Below the pieces are notes generated by a model. The model had not been told where the DNA came from and did not search any database. It saw nothing but the letters and a program-made list of their open reading frames with translations. A program made the position numbers and the translations under genes. A stretch of 64,000 bases of DNA from Calvatia gigantea (taxonomy: Eukaryota; Basidiomycota; Agaricomycetes; Agaricales; Lycoperdaceae). Of this stretch, positions 47,504 to 59,274 are shown one piece after another (position 1 is the first letter of the stretch; the number at the start of each line of letters is the position of its first letter). The stretch lies in the NCBI GenBank assembly GCA_025093985.1, contig JACAAK010000008.1:744001-808000 (forward strand). Reading direction: 5' to 3'.

Positions 47504-49725
47504 ATGGGACATACTAAACGGAAACACAATCCACAGCGTAGGTACTCTCCATTCTGTTCTACATCGTAGTAACACTGCATAGTGAAAGCACGGACCACCC
47601 GATCATCAAAGGGCAGAGTTAGTCTTCTTCCTCCTCGTTCACCGCCCAATCCTCACGTGCCACAGCTACTCTCCCTCAGTGACCCGGCACAAACATCCCA
47701 GCAGCTCGATGACCAGCTTCGCCAGCTCGGACTGTACGCCGCATCTACACTTGGAGACGGCAATTGCCTCTTCCGTGCACTCTCAGATCAACTGTATGGC
47801 ACGGACACCAAACACGCGCAGCTCCGCCAGGATATCTGCGATTGGATAGAGAGTCACAAGGCTCGTTATGAGCCCTTTGTTGAAGATGAGAGAGGTATCG
47901 ATACCCATCTGCAATGTATGAGGGAAAATGGTACGTTTAAACCGTAATGTTCGGAATTTGTCTCCGAATTGTCCTTTGTTTTTCTCCTAGCTACGTATGG
48001 CGGACACATGGAACTCTCGGCATTTGCGCACATGGCGCGTAGGAATGTCAAGGTGGTCCAGCCTGGACTTGTGTATGTCATTGAATGGCAGGCGTTTGCA
48101 ACTTGGTCCTCGCCCACATCTGAGTCCCCTTCCCCACCATTGCCTGATAAGGCAGTTTACCATCAAGAAGCAGACACCGACGACTCAACCATTTATGTCG
48201 CGTGGGTCTATATCATTTTATACATTCTCTGTCAACTAAAATTAATGCCACAAGTTACCATGACTGGGAACACTTTTCGTCCATTCGGAATCTCAAGGGT
48301 CCTCATGTCGGCTTACCCAGAGTAAAAGAACGGCCCGCACCCGCGTCCGACGCTGTATCCTCCCCTGTAGCCGAGGAATACAAACCTGCCAAGGACCGAA
48401 AGAAAGCTGTGAAAGACCGCGAGCGTGAACGTAGAGAACGAAAACGCGAAAAGGCTCGCGAACGGAACAAACACAGCGCAGCTCCCAACGAGGGGGGTAG
48501 CCAAAGGGCGGAGACAGAGGAAATAGAAACAGAGCCGGACGAGGACCAGGAGCCAGAACTAGGCACCGAAGTCGAGCCCGAGAAACTCAAGATCAAACTT
48601 AGACTCACACTCAATAGCAATCCATCTTCTGCCAATATTTCCGAGTCGGAAAATGGGAACAATCGTTCATCAACTCCACAGAAGTCAGGCCTAATGCTTC
48701 GGTTGCCACCTTCAAGGTCATTATCTGTGACGCCTTCGGTTACTTCAACACCTCCGACATCCAGGGCTTCAACCACCTCTACGACCTCTGCTTCATCCAC
48801 TTCAACATTACCCAATACATCTGCTTCTACATCTGCACAGCCACGACCAACTTCATCCGCGACGATATACGATCAAGCACTCCCGCATGCTCAACCACCA
48901 ACATATACTTCAGCACCCCACCTCGTATCCGATACTCACCCTGCAGACGACAACGCCCCTCAACGTACAAACAGAAGTCCCAAACGTACATTTGATGAAA
49001 GCGAACTCGAGGATTCTCATTCCACGACCGGGAGGGCACGTTCCCGACTCTGCGGACCTGATCGAGAGCCTGTGAACGGTACCGAGAAATTCGACACAGG
49101 GACTGTCACATGGAAAGCAGAACCAACAGGTGACGGGAGTGACGGTGCGCCCGAACATGAGATTGAAGAACGCGAGGTTGCGCGAACCCTGGTCAATCCC
49201 TCAGTCGCAGGCGACGAAGCGATCGACAACGAGGAGGAATACGAATCAGATTTTACCTCTTCATCTCTCTCATCGTTACCCGATCAGACACTCCATAAGG
49301 AGGGAGATGAGCCGGGGACGCCAACGACATCCCTGTCAGATTCACCCTCCTCTTCGATATCTCATCAAATTACGCAACGCGACTCGCCGACAACTCCCAT
49401 AGCGCATGTTCCAGGTGATGGTCTTCTCAAGGTTCAAAAGAAATCACAACTTCCGAATTTTCCTGGGAAAGCCGCTGCTACGAGGAGACAGAAACGGGAA
49501 GCTGCGCTGGGCGCGACTGCTACCACTGCTGTCGGCGGCGACAGACCCTTAACAAGGAGGCAGAAAAAGTTGTTGGGGTTGCCGAAATTAAGAAGAATGG
49601 CAGGGCCATATGATAGGAAGGGAGGTCCAACGACAAGAGGAGGGGGGAAGGACGAGGAGAGCGAGTGGAAGAAGAATGGGACTGGGAGGGTTGACGTGCG
49701 TGGATTCCGGGAGTTGAGGATTTGA
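47504..49725 (+). CDS. OTU-family deubiquitinase
   Basis: Exons 47,504-47,537, 47,583-47,930, 47,991-48,201 and 48,255-49,725; introns of 45, 60 and 53 bp restore one frame of 687 residues. LGDGNCLFRALSDQLYG carries catalytic Asp70 and Cys73; YHDWEHFSSIR carries His204. These cysteine proteases remove ubiquitin from substrates. The N-terminus MGHTKRKHNPQ is basic. After the catalytic domain come a long Arg/Lys/Glu-rich helix (residues 225-270), acidic and Ser/Thr-rich disorder, and a basic C-terminal segment (LTRRQKKLLGLPKLRR). The layout resembles OTUD3-type proteins. The start is set by the only ATG that splices into the domain frame. Confidence 0.88.
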
Positions 49726-49729
49726 GATC

Positions 49730-50600
49730 TCCGCGGCGGACATATACCCTGAATTTGTGTTGGTTTTTTCCCTCTCTTTTCCTTTCCTCCCTTCATGACC
49801 ATTACGAAGCAAGCAGCAAGCAACAAGCACTTTTGGCAACATACAACGAACTATACACGTTTGGATCAGCATTTTGTACATCATTGATTTGCTTTCTTTT
49901 TTCTTTGTATACTTTTTTGTGATAGCATGTTTTGTGATGATAACATCCTATTTCCTCATCAGCATAGTACGACACTTCAAGCTACTTTTCAAGCAGTAAA
50001 TATTTCTCGAGGGCAGGTAATGGCAAGGGCTGCTGTCCCCTATATTTTCAGTGCGGCATGCTTTGAAGTACGAGGTCGTGGTTTTGGCATGTGGAAAAGG
50101 GCGAAATGCACTCGCTAAGGTTATCTCCGACTCGTCGATCCTGAAACAACGGGGTTGGTTAACTCGGCTCAGGCTCGACGCGTTCAACTCAACCGCCGAA
50201 GAAACGGACTTGAAAGGCCAAATGTCTTCGTGTAGGATACCCCCATACCCAGTACGATAGTTGGGTAAATAATGTGCTGGACGCTCCCCTTCTCCTGACT
50301 TTAAGTACGGTCAACCAAGGCGATACGTTCAAACACCTTGGGTAGGGATGCCTAGAGGTACACGTGTGGAAAGCAGCGCCCAACATGACGTTTTTTTGTG
50401 AACCAAATTCGGGGTTCCCACAGCGCCCAAGTAACCGCTCGGTGATTGTGACGAAGGGATACAATGCAGGGTAAAAGGAATAAGCGTCAAAGGAGTGTAC
50501 GAATATGGACTACGACTAAGGTACTTATGCACATAACAAACAAAAACGCAAAAATGTCATATGCAATTAAAATATCAAGAAAAATGTCCAAAATGTCCAA
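49730..50600. other. Intergenic region between OTU and membrane-protein genes
   Basis: 3' flank of the OTU gene, then unassigned sequence; a weak palindrome around 50,230-50,266 (TACCCCCATACCC and GGGTA on either side). No supported gene. Confidence 0.4.
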
Positions 50601-50606
50601 CAAAGA

Positions 50607-51341
50607 TTACCGAGAAGTGATAGTTGTAAGATCCCCGACAGAGTCGATTTCGAATGTCTCTCCTGGCTTGAGTCGTTTGACTTTATACAAAGTCCCTGCT
50701 CTAATTTTCTTTTTCATCAATCCCTTCCCCCCACCCACCAGTGGCCGAGGGACACTGAATTTCCGCGACCACGGCCCCGACGGCCCTTTGCCTTGGTTCC
50801 CTTCTCCAGCTATGACAGCCGTGACTGGCGGATCATGGTCCGCATATATGACGTCTCCGTGCACCGGCGAATATACCCCCCAACGCCATTTCTCCCAAAA
50901 CGCTTCGTGCCCGTCCGTCGCTGCTGACCTCCTTTTGTGACGCCGCACAAGTTGGTAAATTATTATAAAAAGAAGTAGCAACCCAAGTACGCTGCCGATG
51001 ATACCGAAGGCGAGAGCTTTGACGTCAAGGCCCTTCTCGGCGCTCGAAGCATCCTGTGCGGTGCCAACCCCAGGTTTAGGACTACTCGTGGGTTTTGTGT
51101 AGGTAGTCACTACTGCTCCCGGTTTCGGCGTAGATGTCGTTGAATATTGGCTTAACGCACTGGGGGCGGGGAGCTGATTAGAAGAGGTCTTGGTGGAAGA
51201 AGCAGCCGTGGCTGAATCTGAACTTGCGGGGATCTGTCTTCTTGTCCGAGATAAAGACCCCCGAACTGGGTTTTGCGGTCGAGGGAGAGCCACATGGAGG
51301 TCCAGCAGAATCTCCAAGGCCGCCAATGACAAAACGGGCAT
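50607..51341 (-). CDS. Type I membrane protein with signal peptide, no PPxY
   Basis: 244 residues from the ATG at 51,341. Likely signal peptide at residues 1-20 (MPVLSLAALEILLDLHVALP), then a short basic segment, a Ser/Thr/Pro-rich stalk (about 35-110), a membrane helix (LAFGIIGSVLGLLLLFIIIYQ) and RRHKRR. The tail has EKWRWGVYSP, SVPRPLVGGGKG and ends GDLTTITSR. It differs from its neighbours in having a signal peptide and lacking PPxY and coiled coil. Its 5' end and promoter are duplicated, fused to other sequence, at 55,810-56,240. Function unknown. Confidence 0.72.
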   Translation of the reverse strand: MPVLSLAALEILLDLHVALPRPQNPVRGSLSRTRRQIPASSDSATAASSTKTSSNQLPAPSALSQYSTTSTPKPGAVVTTYTKPTSSPKPGVGTAQDASSAEKGLDVKALAFGIIGSVLGLLLLFIIIYQLVRRHKRRSAATDGHEAFWEKWRWGVYSPVHGDVIYADHDPPVTAVIAGEGNQGKGPSGPWSRKFSVPRPLVGGGKGLMKKKIRAGTLYKVKRLKPGETFEIDSVGDLTTITSR

Positions 51342-51615
51342 GGCGTAGGTCTCGACAAAGCTGAAGTGAAAGTAAAGCCACAATACTCGCTTTGGTGCCG
51401 GGGAGGAAAAGAAGGGAGTAATGAATGAGAGGGCGGAGCGTCTCGGCTCAGACAAAAAGGTGAAACCAGGGCTTGATGTTCATGAGGTTGTCGCCTATGT
51501 GACTATGATTTTTTTGAGCGCTGTTGCATTTGAATGGCCTCACGAACTCCATGATGATGGTTGCTGATACACGTGCACGATATCCTATTCTTGGAAATCG
51601 AATGCTAAATGTGTA

Positions 51616-51621
51616 TCTGGG
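51616..51621. repeat. Foldback element target duplication, left (TCTGGG)
   Basis: Equal to 53,426-53,431. The paralogous unoccupied site near 58,516 has a single TCTGAA at this point. Confidence 0.75.
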
Positions 51622-53425
51622 TCACCTAAGAATACCGAATAACCAGTCTTATTAGAGGGGTATTACCATAGCTGGTACCCCTCTAATTAGAGCGGTTTAG
51701 CCCTTTTCCCTCATAGGACGGAAATTGGGCCCAACTTAGTATGAAAATCTTGTACGAGAAAGTACTCCACTGAGCAGCTACCAGCTAAGCTCCCGGATGC
51801 CGTTGTCCATGACACCTAGGCTCCTCCCTCACTGCCTCCCGCCATCACCCCGCCCTTCCCACACCTCCCCCGCTCACTGGGCCCCGTCGTTGCCGCCATT
51901 ATTGCTGCCACTGCCACCCCACCAGTGTCCCCACCACCATCACTGCCCTATCACGACGGCACATCCCAATCCGGCTCACGGATCATTTGTGGATGCCCCT
52001 ACCCAATTTTCCCGCGCCCTTGTCAACACTGTCTTCAACGATGAGCTCGAGTATCCCTACCAAATCCCACTGATTTTGGTGCAATTGATTTGATATATTA
52101 GATGTATATAGTATGGGGTGTAGGATGTACAATAAGTAATTGATTAACCAGTGAAAATGAAGTGTTTTAAGTGCAGAAGTGTCATCACAAGAATCTTCTG
52201 CACAGGAATACACTGCTGTGTTCTCACTGGATACTTGCCTGACTCTGGTATCCATTTGTATAGGCTATTAGGACATACCAGACTGCCTTCTACAGAATAG
52301 CATGGAGAGGCACAATGGCCATGATGACAATGAGGCATATTTTCTCAGTATTTCCATCATATCTTTACAAATAAGTTTATTCTCTACACCTCCCTTTGTA
52401 TTATAATACAGTTACACAGCTCCTATCGAGCGCAAAAACCCGTTTGTAGACATACCAAGGAATTGAAAAGATATGGGAAAAATAGTGCTGAAGGTGACAT
52501 GAACATCAAAGATGAAGGTGTATCATGATCCTAACTTTGATCTGTCATGAAATCCTGTCTTATTTCATCTATAACTCCTTGAGAACTCGGTCTATCTCTA
52601 TGAGACTTATTGTATTCTACTCCTACCTAACCTACCTTTCTGGAAAGGTATTTATAATCAAAAAAGATAAAACATACAAGAAGATATAAGTGAAATACTG
52701 AGAAAATATGCCTCATTGTCATCATGGCCATTGTGCCTCTCCATGCTATTCTGTAGAAGGCAGTCTGGTATGTCCTAATAGCCTATACAAATGGATACCA
52801 GAGTCAGGCAAGTATCCAGTGAGAACACAGCAGTGTATTCCTGTGCAGAAGATTCTTGTGATGACACTTCTGCACTTAAAACACTTCATTTTCACTGGTT
52901 AATCAATTACTTATTGTACATCCTACACCCCATACTATATACATCTAATATATCAAATCAATTGCACCAAAATCAGTGGGATTTGGTAGGGATACTCGAG
53001 CTCATCGTTGAAGACAGTGTTGACAAGGGCGCGGGAAAATTGGGTAGGGGCATCCACAAATGATCCGTGAGCCGGATTGGGATGTGCCGTCGTGATAGGG
53101 CAGTGATGGTGGTGGGGACACTGGTGGGGTGGCAGTGGCAGCAATAATGGCGGCAACGACGGGGCCCAGTGAGCGGGGGAGGTGTGGGAAGGGCGGGGTG
53201 ATGGCGGGAAGGCAGTGAGGGAGGAGCCTAGGTGTCATGGACAACGGCATCCGGGAGCTTAGCTGGTAGCCACTCAATGGAGTACTTTCTCGTACAAGTT
53301 TTTCATGCTAAGTTGGACCCAATTTCTGTCCTATGAGGGAAAAGGGCTAAGCTGCTCTAATTAGAGGGGTACCAGCTACGGTAGTACCCCTCTAATAAGA
53401 CCGGTTATTCGGTATTCTTAGGTGA
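51622..53425. mobile_element. 1.8-kb foldback element with 733-bp inverted arms
   Basis: Left arm 51,622-52,354 and right arm 52,692-53,425 are near-perfect inverted repeats around a 337-bp spacer. Termini are TCACCTAAGAATACCGAATA and its complement. Just inside each end, the GAGGGGTA motif is itself inverted (TTAGAGGGGTA...TACCCCTCTAA), making a small hairpin. A 6-bp TCTGGG duplication flanks it. No transposase ORF is present, so it would be non-autonomous. The superfamily is not identified. Confidence 0.8.
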
Positions 53426-53433
53426 TCTGGGTT

Positions 53434-54460
53434 CCTTGAAGTGATCACGGTGTCGAAAAAGACGGGTAATGTGGGGTCGGCTGGCGCTCTACTTTCTCGG
53501 GTGACTCCATTGCAGTGCAATGTCGATCTCCCTAAATGAGACGGGTGTCACCAGGTGTCACCATGACCGATTCCCTGTCCCTCTCCCCTATTATTGTACG
53601 TTGCATATGTTTACACCTCAACCTGCCAGTTCTGACATAACGCTGGCGCCTTGTATTGTGCCCCAACGAGCTTGGGAGTCACTTGCTCAGACAGGGTGGG
53701 CACAACTGTGGTAATACTTAAACACAGGCCCTCGAACAGTCTGGACTATCGAATTGACCATGCCGTCATATGGGCGTTTATTCCCGAAGTCATCGAAATC
53801 ACGAATTGCCTCGATCAGCTGGGATTTGAAAGTTGATTGACATTCGACACATGATATCAGGATAAAAGGGCGGTGATGATATTGTTACCCGTCCAGTCGC
53901 CTTGGTGTTCATGGACATGAGCGGTGTTGTCGGCGAGGTAGAGTAGTGGGAAGAGGACGGGTACATGGCACCTTCCCTTGCCAGGTGCTGTCCAACCTCT
54001 ACAATAGCATCAGTGCCTGTGCTTGTAACACTACCAAGATTGCTACTACTAATGTGTAGTACTATCAGAACTATGTATAACTACAATTAGCGAGTGGTCG
54101 CCATGACTTTTTTTTGCTAATGTACTACCCTTGAAGCCATCAGAATCACGCAGCACCTCATATATCAGCTGGGATATTAAAATTTACAATGTATGTTATC
54201 AGAAGGTGGTGATGATTCTGCCACAAATCATATCCAGAAGTGTGCTGGAGTCTGGATTCTACCATGGCCAATCTACAACACGTTCATTGTTCCTTTTGTA
54301 TCAGCATGGACCCACTTTTTTTTTTGTTATATTTTATTGTTCCTTTTACATAAATATGGTAGGGAAATATTGTATCTACTCACTCTTTATCTCCCGGGAG
54401 ACCATACTCTAAGTCCTTTCAACAAAGTGCTCAGCAGCTCCACCCACCCCACCACTCCTC
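53434..54460. other. Upstream region of the 54,464 gene, diverged repeats
   Basis: Includes sequence matching 58,516-59,225 (second half of the foldback target, then a block near 53,786-53,870) and, from 53,891, the start of the 1.95-kb duplication. No coding sequence. Confidence 0.5.
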
Positions 54461-55844
54461 TGTATGGCCAATCCCAACTTCTTTCTCCGGGGACTGGGCT
54501 CCATCACAGAGACCCCCAGCACCGTCATCAGCTTTCAGACACAAACATCAACTGTGACATATGTGGTTACCATTGCCCCTCTAGAAAAGGCGGCGCTGGG
54601 CAGACTTCTATCCTTCGGGCCTTCCGAGTCTCAATTCATAATTATTGAAATGGAGACGACTCTTGTTGTGATATCATTTATGGTCACTCCGACTCCTGCG
54701 TTCATCATAACAAGAACGGGGGGCACACCAGCAGTAACAGAGGGGCTCTCTCCTACTTCGCTCCCCTCGGTACTGGAAACGTCACCAGGTTCCAAGGCAT
54801 CCTCAGCAATGCTCCTTGGATCCAGGCTGGCACCCACAATCCCTTCCTCTTCTGTGTCACCATTTTCTGAGTCATTGGGTCCTATATCCACACCTCAGCC
54901 ATCATCCGGCTTGAACAGCCCTTCAACAAAACCCTCATCGCTCCCTACTGCAGCAATTAATCACAGTGGGGAGGGATCAAATGAGACCCTTGTGCGGGTT
55001 CTGCTGTCCGTGCTCCTTCCCGTGTTCTTGGTTACCGCTCTGGCGTGCCTCGTCTTTTGGAAGTGTCGGATGGGGAGACGTTCGGCCGCCATGCCGACCC
55101 TCATGCCTTTTACCAAATCACATAATGCTTCTCGCCCAGCTGGTTTTGGTAGGAATATGTTTGTGATGACGAAGCGGACAGAGCCCCCAACAGTTGTAGG
55201 CGAGGGATTTCTGAGTTTCTCGGGAAGATTTGATAACACCTCAAATCTTCGACACGGGGATAGGGGTGCTGGGGTGACATTTAGCAATAACCAGATTGAA
55301 GGAAGGGCTCTGCCAGTGATCGTTGAAGAGCCAGAACTGCCTGCTGTTAGTTCAGATAACCTCGTAGTCCCAGCATCACGGTCCGAAATCCTGGAACTAC
55401 AAACTCGGCTCGCGAATATCGAGGCACGGCGTATATCGCTACCGCCTCCGGATTATTCCTCTGAAAGAGGGCAATAGTGTCGGGGGCATGGTTTCGACGG
55501 GACCAATACCAATTTTCAACTGCACCCCTTCGTTCACGACAGGCCGAACGTGTGTATTGGTCTCCTTCCCCTGGACATATATCTACATGTATTCCAGAAT
55601 CTGTGGCTTCCGAAGCGTTGTCATGTATATTCTGGGGTAATGCGTGATCGTTATCGAATCATAAGCCGGGTGGCAAAGGGAGGGACCAGGATCGCAACCA
55701 CTGATGTCCAGCGAGTCGCGCTGTGGACGCAGTTTTGGAGCGTCATAGCATTTGAATGGCCTCAAGAACTCCATGATAATCGTTGCTGACATGCGTGTAC
55801 GGTATCCTATTATTGGAAACAGACTGGTCGTGCATCTGAATCCC
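53891..55844. repeat. Segmental duplication B, first copy
   Basis: 1,954 bp, repeated at 56,572-58,525 with a constant 2,681-bp offset and only a few substitutions. Contains one complete membrane-protein gene with its promoter and 3' flank. Confidence 0.93.
54464..55477 (+). CDS. Single-pass membrane protein, PPDY tail, copy 1
   Basis: 337 residues, single exon; the ATG lies in a CACTCCTCTGTATGGC context shared with the paralogues. Outer part (1-175) rich in Ser, Thr and Pro with Thr/Val strands and no signal peptide; membrane helix at about 177-199 (VRVLLSVLLPVFLVTALACL); basic KCRMGRR; a long tail; then SEILELQTRLANIEARR (coiled coil) and LPPPDYSSERG at the end. PPxY motifs bind WW domains such as those of Rsp5/Nedd4 ubiquitin ligases, so a ligase-linked turnover or signalling role is a reasonable inference. 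Nearly identical to 57,145-58,158. Confidence 0.78.
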   Translation: MANPNFFLRGLGSITETPSTVISFQTQTSTVTYVVTIAPLEKAALGRLLSFGPSESQFIIIEMETTLVVISFMVTPTPAFIITRTGGTPAVTEGLSPTSLPSVLETSPGSKASSAMLLGSRLAPTIPSSSVSPFSESLGPISTPQPSSGLNSPSTKPSSLPTAAINHSGEGSNETLVRVLLSVLLPVFLVTALACLVFWKCRMGRRSAAMPTLMPFTKSHNASRPAGFGRNMFVMTKRTEPPTVVGEGFLSFSGRFDNTSNLRHGDRGAGVTFSNNQIEGRALPVIVEEPELPAVSSDNLVVPASRSEILELQTRLANIEARRISLPPPDYSSERGQ

Positions 55845-56046
55845 CGATTCTCCGCTTCTCGCCCAGCTGGTTTTGGTAGGAATATGTTTGTGATGACGAA
55901 GCGGACAGAGCCCCCAACAGTTGTAGGCGAGGGATTTCTGAGTTTCTCGGGAAGATTGAAACCCTCGAGACTGGCTTTTGTGGTTGGGGGAGTGCCGCAC
56001 GGAGGTCCAGCAGAATCTGCAAGACCGCCAACGTTAACACAGGCAT
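55810..56046 (-). pseudogene. Chimeric fragment: 5' end of the signal-peptide gene joined to a piece of a neighbour
   Basis: Minus strand from the ATG at 56,046: a signal peptide like that of the 50,607-51,341 gene (MPVLTLAVLQILLDLRAALP), then out-of-frame sequence. The downstream piece, 55,852-55,955, is a copy of 55,128-55,231 from inside the PPDY gene. Upstream, 56,047-56,240 matches 51,342-51,530. Mosaic of two family members at a duplication border. Confidence 0.65.
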
Positions 56047-56571
56047 GACGTGGGTGCCGACAAAGCTGGGGTGAGAGTAAAGTCCCGATACTCGTTTTGG
56101 TGCCAGAGGGAGCAACGAAGAGAGTAATGAATGAGAGGGCAGAGCGTCAAGGCTCAGACGAAAAGGCGAAACCAGGGCTTGATGTTCATGAGACCTTCGC
56201 CTATGTGACTGTGAACGGGATGAAGTACGCCGCATTTGAGCGTCGTCGCATCTGGGTGCGGCCTCACGGGCTCTATGATGATGGCCACTGATACAACGCG
56301 TGTATGATACGCTATGGATAACGAAAGAACAGAAAACAAGTTACCGAAAGCTGAATTTGGTGGTGTTCAAACCGGGCTAGATACTAAGTCTTTGAAATCT
56401 GGACTGTATAGGTGTAAGAAAAGGCAGGAAAATGGAGAGATAGCAGTCCGCGAAGTCGATAATGAATGGCATGAGCAGGTGAGTGCGACGACGGTGTGCG
56501 AGGGTCGGAGTTCCAAATACGGTAATCGTGTACGTTTTCGGCCATCAGACTCCTTCGGATCTGAGGTGGTC

Positions 56572-58525
56572 GTCCAGTCGCCTTGGTGTTCATGGACATG
56601 AGCGGTGTTGTCGGCGAGGTAGAGTAGTGGGAAGAGGACGGGTACATGGCACCTTCCCTTGCCAGGTGCTGTCCAACCTCTACAATAGCATCAGTGCCTG
56701 TGCTTGTAACACTACCAAGATTGCTACTACTAATGTGTAGTACTATCAGAACTATGTATAACTACAATTAGCGAGTGGTCGCCATGACTTTTTTTTGCTA
56801 ATGTACTACCCTTGAAGCCATCAGAATCACGCAGCACCTCATATATCAGCTGGGATATTAAAATTTACAATGTATGTTATCAGAAGGTGGTGATGATTCT
56901 GCCACAAATCATATCCAGAAGTGTGCTGGAGTCTGGATTCTACCATGGCCAATCTACAACACGTTCATTGTTCCTTTTGTATCAGCATGGACCCACTTTT
57001 TTTTTTGTTATATTTTATTGTTCCTTTTACATAAATATGGTAGGGAAATATTGTATCTACTCACTCTTTATCTCCCGGGAGACCATACTCTAAGTCCTTT
57101 CAACAAAGTGCTCAGCAGCTCCACCCACCCCACCACTCCTCTGTATGGCCAATCCCAACTTCTTTCTCCGGGGACTGGGCTCCATCACAGAGACCCCCAG
57201 CACCGTCATCAGCTTTCAGACACAAACATCAACTGTGACATATGTGGTTACCATTGCCCCTCTAGAAAAGGCGGCGCTGGGCAGACTTCTATCCTTCGGG
57301 CCTTCCGAGTCTCAATTCATAATTATTGAAATGGAGACGACTCTTGTTGTGATATCATTTATGGTCACTCCGACTCCTGCGTTCATCATAACAAGAACGG
57401 GGGGCACACCAGCAGTAACACAGGGGCTCTCTCCTACTTCGCTCCCCTCGGTACTGGAAACGTCACCAGGTTCCAAGGCATCCTCAGCAATGCTCCTTGG
57501 ATCCAGGCTGGCACCCACAATCCCTTCCTCTTCTGTGTCACCATTTTCTGAGTCATTGGGTCCTATATCCACACCTCAGCCATCATCCGGCTTGAACAGC
57601 CCTTCAACAAAACCCTCATCGCTCCCTACTGCAGCAATTAATCACAGTGGGGAGGGATCAAATGAGACCCTTGTGCGGGTTCTGCTGTCCGTGCTCCTTC
57701 CCGTGTTCTTGGTTACCGCTCTGGCGTGCCTCGTCTTTTGGAAGTGTCGGATGGGGAGACGTTCGGCCGCCATGCCGACCCTCATGCCTTTTACCAAATC
57801 ACATAATGCTTCTCGCCCAGCTGGTTTTGGTAGGAATATGTTTGTGATGACGAAGCGGACAGAGCCCCCAACAGTTGTAGGCGAGGGATTTCTGAGTTTC
57901 TCGGGAAGATTTGATAACACCTCAAATCTTCGACACGGGGATAGGGGTGCTGGGGTGACATTTAGCAATAACCAGATTGAAGGAAGGGCTCTGCCAGTGA
58001 TCGTTGAAGAGCCAGAACTGCCTGCTGTTAGTTCAGATAACCTCGTAGTCCCAGCATCACGGTCCGAAATCCTGGAACTACAAACTCGGCTCGCGAATAT
58101 CGAGGCACGGCGTATATCGTTACCGCCTCCGGATTATTCCTCTGAAAGAGGGCAATAGTGTCGGGGGCATGGTTTCGACGGGACCAATACCAATTTTCAA
58201 CTGCACCCCTTCGTTCACGACAGGCCGAACGTGTGTATTGGTCTCCTTCCCCTGGACATATATCTACATGTATTCCAGAATCTGTGGCTTCCGAAGCGTT
58301 GTCATGTATATTCTGGGGTAATGCGTGATCGTTATCGAATCATAAGCCGGGTGGCAAAGGGAGGGACCAGGATCGCAACCACTGATGTCCAGCGAGTCGC
58401 GCCGTGGACGCAGTTTTGGAGCGTCATAGCATTTGAATGGCCTCAAGAACTCCATGATAATCGTTGCTGACATGCGTGTACGGTATCCTATTATTGGAAA
58501 CAGACTGGTCGTGCATCTGAATCCC
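56572..58525. repeat. Segmental duplication B, second copy
   Basis: Matches 53,891-55,844. The copies diverge abruptly at 56,572 on the left and at 58,525 on the right. Confidence 0.93.
57145..58158 (+). CDS. Single-pass membrane protein, PPDY tail, copy 2
   Basis: 337 residues; differs from copy 1 by one residue (Glu93 to Gln) and a silent change near the end. Same promoter and same downstream sequence. The duplication is recent, or the copies are kept alike by gene conversion, or two haplotypes have been joined in assembly. Confidence 0.78.
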   Translation: MANPNFFLRGLGSITETPSTVISFQTQTSTVTYVVTIAPLEKAALGRLLSFGPSESQFIIIEMETTLVVISFMVTPTPAFIITRTGGTPAVTQGLSPTSLPSVLETSPGSKASSAMLLGSRLAPTIPSSSVSPFSESLGPISTPQPSSGLNSPSTKPSSLPTAAINHSGEGSNETLVRVLLSVLLPVFLVTALACLVFWKCRMGRRSAAMPTLMPFTKSHNASRPAGFGRNMFVMTKRTEPPTVVGEGFLSFSGRFDNTSNLRHGDRGAGVTFSNNQIEGRALPVIVEEPELPAVSSDNLVVPASRSEILELQTRLANIEARRISLPPPDYSSERGQ

Positions 58526-59274
58526 GCGTGATCACCGTGCTGGAGGAGGAGGCACACGATGTGATTCAGCATTTTCCAAAGCGATATATCTAAAGCAATA
58601 TGGGGCCTGCCAAAGCCTTAATCTTGGGTGAGTCGATTGTAGTGCAATGTTGATCACCCATATGTATATAAGACGGGTGACCCCACGACCGATTCTCCGC
58701 CTCTCTTTCTCATTATTATAGATTGTATATGCTTACAAGTCGACTCGTCACCTCTAACATGATGCCTGTGTCTATTTACACGGACTGATACATGAGCGCT
58801 TACCGCGTCAGTATGCCCGCAGGAATATGCAGGTATGTACATTGAATAACCCCGTTAAACAGCGGAAACTTTCGTGATGTGCAGGTGTATTCCCACGAGC
58901 AGCCCAAGACAGACACTTCCGGCAGAATTAGCACAGGTATGCGTTCCAAGTCGGGCTTGTGCTGATCGTTAAGTTAGCACTCTGTATCATGCCCCAGGAG
59001 CTCCGGAGTGACTTGTTCATATAGGATGGACATCAGTGTGGCAATACTAAAACACAGGTCCTAAACGAAGTTGCGGGAATCACCCAGTGGTCTAGTTCAT
59101 CATTTGTCAAAGCTGGATCGTGCATCAGGACTCATATAATATTCTTGAAGCCATCAAAATCATGCAGCGCCTGGTACATCAGGTGGGATCTGAAAACTTG
59201 TTGGCATGCAACGTATGATATCAGGATAAGCCGGACGTGTTCAGCAGCTCCCGTCCACTTCACCACTCCTCTGC

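Noticed and set aside
48303..48815. 170-codon Ser-rich antisense ORF within the OTU gene, and others at 48,827-49,826
   Set aside because: Shadows of the OTU coding frame; low-complexity codon runs keep the opposite strand open.
52144..52902. Identical 64-codon ORFs on opposite strands in the foldback element
   Set aside because: They are the same arm sequence read twice; no transposase motif and too short to support a gene.
54193..54648. 151-codon ORF upstream of and overlapping the 54,464 gene
   Set aside because: Contains promoter T-runs and is in another frame from the conserved membrane protein; not conserved in the 59,275 paralogue.
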